Positions 22,877 to 25,433 of a stretch of DNA of 25,433 nucleotides are shown one piece after another (within the stretch, counting starts at the first letter, position 1; each line of letters starts with the position of its first letter). The stretch is from the IMG/VR virus record IMGVR_UViG_3300004231_000011, positions 1 to 25,433 of that record, one strand, 5' to 3'. The DNA comes from a virus. The notes under the pieces are model-generated. The model was given only the letters and a program-made list of their open reading frames with translations. It had not been told where the DNA came from and made no database searches. A program made the position numbers and the translations under genes.

Positions 22877-23157
22877 GCCACCCCCCGGCCGGCCAGCACC
22901 ACCTGCCCACCCTGCACCACCGCCCGCCGCCCGCTGGGTGCCCTGCCCCACTCGCGCAACACGCCATCGGCCCCCAGCTCAGCGGCGTAGAACGACCGCC
23001 CGCCGCGCCGGGTGGCCCGCAGGATGGCATCGACGATGGTGGCGCCCAGAGCTGCGCGCAGTTCGTCCACCAGCGCAGCGGTCTCGGGCATGTGAACCCG
23101 AAGACCGTCACCCTGACGCATCGATGGCGGCTGCCCACCCCCACCCTCACGAGCCAT
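22864..23157 (-). CDS. Small phage protein of unknown function
   Basis: 97 aa from ATG 23157 (MAREGGGGQPPSMRQGDGLR), preceded by AGGG; an internal ATG at 23121 is a possible alternative start. The conserved-looking part is TAALVDELRAALGATIVDAI, then LRATRRGGRSFYAAELG, a helix-loop-strand pattern; the end is Gly/Arg/Val-rich. It lies between the DUF1376 and Z-like genes and overlaps the latter. It could be a replication- or morphogenesis-accessory protein, but nothing catalytic is visible. Confidence 0.6.
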   Translation of the reverse strand: MAREGGGGQPPSMRQGDGLRVHMPETAALVDELRAALGATIVDAILRATRRGGRSFYAAELGADGVLREWGRAPSGRRAVVQGGQVVLAGRGVACSR

Positions 23158-23180
23158 GGGCCCTGGCACAGCGGCGGCGG

Positions 23181-24152
23181 TCAATGGCGCACCCCTGATG
23201 GCAGCACTGCGCCCACCCGCACTGCACTGCGCGGCCCGTCCAGCCACGGCCCATCCCCCGCTGCAATGCACACCCGGTCCCGGTATGCGGGCCAGTGCTC
23301 CCCCTGCGCCAGCTGCGATGCAGCCTCGTCCCACGTTCCCAGGCCCAGCGCACAGCCCGCAGCCTCCACCCCGGCCCGTGTCTCCCACCACCGGCCTGCC
23401 GGCAATGGCGGCGGCAGTTCGTGGCCAGCCGAGTTATCCACAGCCGTTGCAGGTGGGGGTTTGGGGGTAATCCCTTCTGTTCTATTCTGTTGCGACCGCT
23501 GTGCGACCGCTGTGCGACCGCTGTGCGATCCATCAGCGATCGCTGTGCGATCACCGTGCGATCCCTGTGCGATGCCCGAACCACTGCCACCGCGACCGCC
23601 GTGCGACCGTTGTGCGACCGCACCCGGCACCCGATTGCCCCGCTTGCGCTGCAGCGCCTGGCTGTTCGGGTTGAGCGCACGCAGCATCTCGCAGGCGCGC
23701 TCAATGTCGGCATCGAGGGCAGCCGAGTCAAACTCGCCGCCCCACTTCTTGGCATTGCCCGCACCTGCCTTGTGGCGCGAGCCCAGCTTCTCCAGCCAGC
23801 CCTCAAGCGCCATTTCACACACCGTCGGGTGGTACAGCCGGCCATCACTGCACCGCACCCAGCCAGCCAGCGCCCGGTCACGCACGCGCGCCCACTCCTT
23901 GGCGCTGGGGCACATGCTGAAGCGCTGCAGAGTCAAGTCCGCATCCGGCAGGCTGCCCGCCGGCACCTGGCGCCACGCCTCGCACCAAAGAGAGATCAAC
24001 GCATGGCCCAGGCGCGGATCTTCAGCCGCCGCAATCCACGTGTCACTGCCCAGCAGCCGGCCCACGGCCAGCGGCATGCGCATGAAGTTCTGCATGTCGC
24101 ACTCAACCGGCACCAGCGGCGCCGGCAAGCCGTTGGCTGTGCCGTCCATCAT
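23181..24152 (-). CDS. DUF1376 protein, putative phage replication initiator
   Basis: 323 aa, ATG 24152 in an ATGA overlap with the CII-like gene. The N-terminal half has the DUF1376 features: NFMRMPLAVGRLLGSDTWIA (about 22-41), GHALISLWCEAWRQVPAGSL, WVRCSDGRLYHPTVCEMALE and GAGNAKKWGG (about 130-139). A spacer of repeated Arg-Ser-His-(Ser/Gly)-(Gly/Asp)-Arg-Thr units follows (about 178-220), encoded by 11-bp repeats. The C-terminus has TWDEAASQLAQGEHWPAYRD, a small helical domain. DUF1376 proteins occur in the replication position of many prophages and are thought to act like lambda O. Embedded repeats and a DnaA box support a replication-initiator role, by analogy with the origin inside the lambda O gene. 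Confidence 0.85.
   Translation of the reverse strand: MMDGTANGLPAPLVPVECDMQNFMRMPLAVGRLLGSDTWIAAAEDPRLGHALISLWCEAWRQVPAGSLPDADLTLQRFSMCPSAKEWARVRDRALAGWVRCSDGRLYHPTVCEMALEGWLEKLGSRHKAGAGNAKKWGGEFDSAALDADIERACEMLRALNPNSQALQRKRGNRVPGAVAQRSHGGRGGSGSGIAQGSHGDRTAIADGSHSGRTAVAQRSQQNRTEGITPKPPPATAVDNSAGHELPPPLPAGRWWETRAGVEAAGCALGLGTWDEAASQLAQGEHWPAYRDRVCIAAGDGPWLDGPRSAVRVGAVLPSGVRH
23434..23442 (+). promoter_or_regulatory. DnaA box
   Basis: TTATCCACA matches the strict DnaA consensus TTATNCACA. Its position next to an AT-richer segment and phased direct repeats inside a putative initiator gene gives it weight. On its own a single 9-mer would be weak evidence. Confidence 0.6.
23491..23619 (+). repeat. 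11-bp phased direct repeats (iterons)
   Basis: The first three units are perfect TGCGACCGCTG copies; later units keep the TGCGATC core with variable linkers. Spacing stays at exactly 11 bp for eight units, close to one helical turn, so all cores face the same side of DNA. Because 11 is not a multiple of three, the reading frame cycles and the protein shows an 11-residue repeat (VAQRSHSGRTA type). Confidence 0.85.
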
Positions 24153-24550
24153 CCGCGCCCCCTGCGCCCCGCCGGCTGCTGCAGGCCCGCATTGGCCAGC
24201 AGATTGGGCAGGTCGCGCAGCTGCTCCATCACCTGGGCCAGGGCGTGGTCACGCGCAGCGCCCTCGTCGCCAAGATACTTGGCCACCAGGTAGTGGATGG
24301 GCGACTTGTCACCCGTGGCCTGCACGTAGCGCTCCAGCTCGTCCACGCTGAACTTGCGGTGCGGGTCGTCCGACAGCGCCACCGACAGGTTGCCGGGCGA
24401 CAGGTCCAGATCCGCCGCCACCCCCTTCAGGCCGCGGCGGTAGATGCCGGCGGCCACACAGTCGCGCAGGCTGCGGTGGGCGGCCAGCAGGCTCTCGTCG
24501 AGCGGCAACGTCATCTGGCGCTGAGCAGCAGTGAAAACGGGTGATGGCAT
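24149..24550 (-). CDS. CII-like phage regulatory protein
   Basis: 133 aa from ATG 24550 (MPSPVFTAAQRQMTLPLDES) with GGAG 7 nt upstream; a longer frame upstream lacks support. The body has LLAAHRSLRDCVAAGIYRRG, then LKGVAADLDLSPGNLSVALS (about 42-61, an HTH-like segment) and DPHRKFSVDELERYVQATGD, then SPIHYLVAKYLGD. This matches the CP76-type CII family of phage regulators. The C-terminus is helical with QVMEQLRDLPNLLANAG. It is the first gene of the leftward early operon, coupled to the DUF1376 gene. It probably controls lysogeny or early gene expression. Confidence 0.75.
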   Translation of the reverse strand: MPSPVFTAAQRQMTLPLDESLLAAHRSLRDCVAAGIYRRGLKGVAADLDLSPGNLSVALSDDPHRKFSVDELERYVQATGDKSPIHYLVAKYLGDEGAARDHALAQVMEQLRDLPNLLANAGLQQPAGRRGRG

Positions 24551-24635
24551 GTCGTATCTCCGGTTCGCGGTGGTTATCACTGGCGGCACAGACACTGGCC
24601 CCATGACGACGCCGAAAACCCGGTCAGAAGGGGTG

Positions 24636-24671
24636 GAAGAAAAGAGCCGGCCAGGCACCTGCCCGGCCGGC
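24636..24671 (-). terminator. Intrinsic terminator-like hairpin for leftward transcription
   Basis: GCCGGCCAGGCA (24646-24657) and TGCCCGGCCGGC (24660-24671) form a 12-bp stem with one mismatch and a 2-nt spacer. On the minus strand it is followed by TCTTTTCTTCC. It would stop leftward transcripts from the minus-strand ORF at 24920-25309 and insulate the CII-like gene. The T-run is interrupted by C, so strength is uncertain. Confidence 0.5.
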
Positions 24672-24777
24672 CAACCCACGCCATGCAAGCAGCGTGGGGG
24701 AGACAAGGGGCGGCCGCCCGGCCTGGGGTACGCTGGCGGCTCTCACCCCAACCAGCAAACGCCACAGGAGGGCGACC

Positions 24778-25110
24778 ATGGAACTGGACTTCTTGCTCAT
24801 CAAGCTGAGCTTTTCAACGGCCGGGTCACTGACAGACCCCTTGGCGCTGGTGCGCATCAAGGCCCGCGAGGACGACCCGAACAGGTACAGCGCAGCCGGC
24901 ATCAACATCGAGATCGAACTCAGAGACGTGGTGCCAGCCGGCGCAGATCTTCCAGCCATAGCTTCCGCAGCGCTGCAACAAGCTCGGCAGCTCGTGGATC
25001 AGCCAGCGGTGACGGCGTATCTGGCCCGCATCCGGGCCCGGGAGCAGGCGGAAGATGCTGCGCGGCAGCAGGAATCGGCCGAGGCCCTGGATCGGATACT
25101 TGGCGGCTGA
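24778..25110 (+). CDS. Small protein of unknown function, early region
   Basis: 110 aa from ATG 24778 (MELDFLLIKLSFSTAGSLTD) with a strong AGGAGG 6 nt upstream; this start is preferred over an ATG 28 codons upstream that has none. The protein has a beta-type start, then a helix DLPAIASAALQQARQLVDQP and a charged helical end (RIRAREQAEDAARQQ). No signal or membrane segment. It diverges from the CII-like gene across a 227-bp intergenic region that holds the terminator-like hairpin. The last 191 nt overlap the convergent minus-strand ORF. Function not recognised. Confidence 0.7.
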   Translation: MELDFLLIKLSFSTAGSLTDPLALVRIKAREDDPNRYSAAGINIEIELRDVVPAGADLPAIASAALQQARQLVDQPAVTAYLARIRAREQAEDAARQQESAEALDRILGG

Positions 25111-25309
25111 ACGCCACCGCCTCTCCCAGGGCCTGCGGCAATGCCCGCGCGAGGGCATGTTGAACAGTGCATGGCGCGTAGATGGCGTCCGCCCGGCCTT
25201 CGTGCCAAAGCACGATGTGCACCTTGCCATCGGCCTGCACGTCGATGCCGATGAAGGCACCGGCCTTCGGCGGCACGCCAGCGCCGCGCTTCACAGGCTC
25301 ACGCTGCAT
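24920..25309 (-). CDS. Small ORF of unknown function, convergent with the neighbouring gene
   Basis: 129 aa from ATG 25309 (MQREPVKRGAGVPPKAGAFI) with AGGAG about 6 nt upstream. The N-terminal part GAFIGIDVQADGKVHIVLWH, then EGRADAIYAPCTVQHALARA, looks like a real folded protein (two strands then a helix). The proline-rich C-terminal third is antisense to the plus-strand gene and may be only shadow coding. A terminator-like hairpin lies downstream on the same strand (24636-24671). Either the two genes truly overlap tail to tail, or one is shorter than drawn. Confidence 0.45.
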   Translation of the reverse strand: MQREPVKRGAGVPPKAGAFIGIDVQADGKVHIVLWHEGRADAIYAPCTVQHALARALPQALGEAVAFSRQVSDPGPRPIPAAAQHLPPAPGPGCGPDTPSPLADPRAAELVAALRKLWLEDLRRLAPRL

Positions 25310-25364
25310 GGCGGGGCTCCTGTTGACGTTGCATATCCCGGCCCATCTTTCTGACAGGCAGACC

Positions 25365-25433
25365 ATGAACCCAATCGAACTGATCGAGAAACTGATCACC
25401 GAGCGCGGCAGCGCGGCGGTGCTTCGAGAGCAC
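25365..25433 (+). CDS. Start of a phage gene, cut by the right window edge
   Basis: 23 codons visible from ATG 25365 (MNPIELIEKLITERGSAAVL), preceded by a weak GGCAG. The N-terminal helix looks authentic. It is divergent from the minus-strand ORF starting at 25309, so the 55 bp between them should hold control signals. Too short to assign. Confidence 0.5.
   Translation, partial: MNPIELIEKLITERGSAAVLREH

Larger units (their letters stand above)
23434..23619. other. Candidate phage replication origin inside the DUF1376 gene
   Basis: A perfect DnaA box TTATCCACA lies at 23434-23442. About 50 bp further is the least GC-rich stretch of the area (TCCCTTCTGTTCTATTCTG at 23471-23489). Next come eleven TGCGAYC-like direct repeats (23491-23619). 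Eight of them start every 11 bp (23491, 23502, 23513, 23524, 23535, 23546, 23557, 23568), and three more start at 23591, 23602 and 23613. Box, unwinding-type segment and helically phased iterons in one 186-bp block fit a theta-type origin. Function is inferred. Confidence 0.55.

Noticed and set aside
23491-23619. Direct repeats as a CRISPR array
   Set aside because: Units are 11 bp with no unique spacers of 30 bp or more, and lie inside a coding region.
24694-24777. Longer start for the plus-strand 110-aa gene
   Set aside because: The upstream ATG has no ribosome-binding site and adds a Gly/Arg-rich stretch, while ATG 24778 has AGGAGG at ideal spacing.
1-25433. tRNA genes, rRNA, insertion sequences, integrase or attachment sites
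   Set aside because: None seen on either strand by reading; no transposase or recombinase motif and no tRNA-like cloverleaf was noticed. A dedicated covariance-model scan was not possible.

Overview
The window is a block of tailed-phage (siphovirus-type) DNA, either a prophage segment or a free phage genome. The base composition is very G+C-rich throughout. The protein styles (Nu1-like and GpA-like terminase subunits, a DUF1376 protein, a CII-like protein) suggest a high-GC proteobacterial host, most likely a betaproteobacterium of the Burkholderiales. That host guess is an inference; no host gene, integrase, repressor or lysis gene can be seen here.

Almost all genes lie on the minus strand and read right to left. 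At the right end (about 24.1-25.4 kb) is a small regulatory region. It holds a CII-like regulator, two convergent overlapping small ORFs, a terminator-like hairpin and a plus-strand gene cut by the window end. Next come a DUF1376 protein carrying a DnaA box and 11-bp phased direct repeats inside its own coding sequence (candidate replication origin), a small unknown protein and a minor-structural-like protein. A 153-bp non-coding gap (candidate cos region) separates these from the packaging genes: terminase small subunit, terminase large subunit and a Mor-like HTH protein. A plus-strand lipoprotein gene, probably a moron, interrupts the strand.

Head genes follow: an S49 protease with a nested scaffold, a capsid cement protein, the major capsid protein and two connector or tail-completion proteins. 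Then come the tail genes: tail tube, G/GT tail chaperones with a -1 frameshift, tape measure, DUF2460, DUF2163, NlpC/P60, a large tail-tip protein, two fibre-like proteins and a DUF4376 protein. DUF2460-DUF2163-NlpC-tip is the tail-tip cassette shared with gene transfer agents and many siphoviruses.

The odd part is the left end. The small connector gene (DUF6148/gpW-like) and the portal gene normally sit between the terminase and the protease. Here they lie downstream of the tail fibres. They are headed by a 58-bp double-hairpin repeat whose only other copy in the window heads the protease gene, exactly where the portal cassette would be expected. In both copies the ATG of the downstream phage gene lies inside the repeat. 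After the portal come a 157-aa unknown protein and a partial fibronectin-type-III fibre protein running off the left edge.

Many junctions are ATGA or TGATG overlaps, which indicates translational coupling within long late transcripts.
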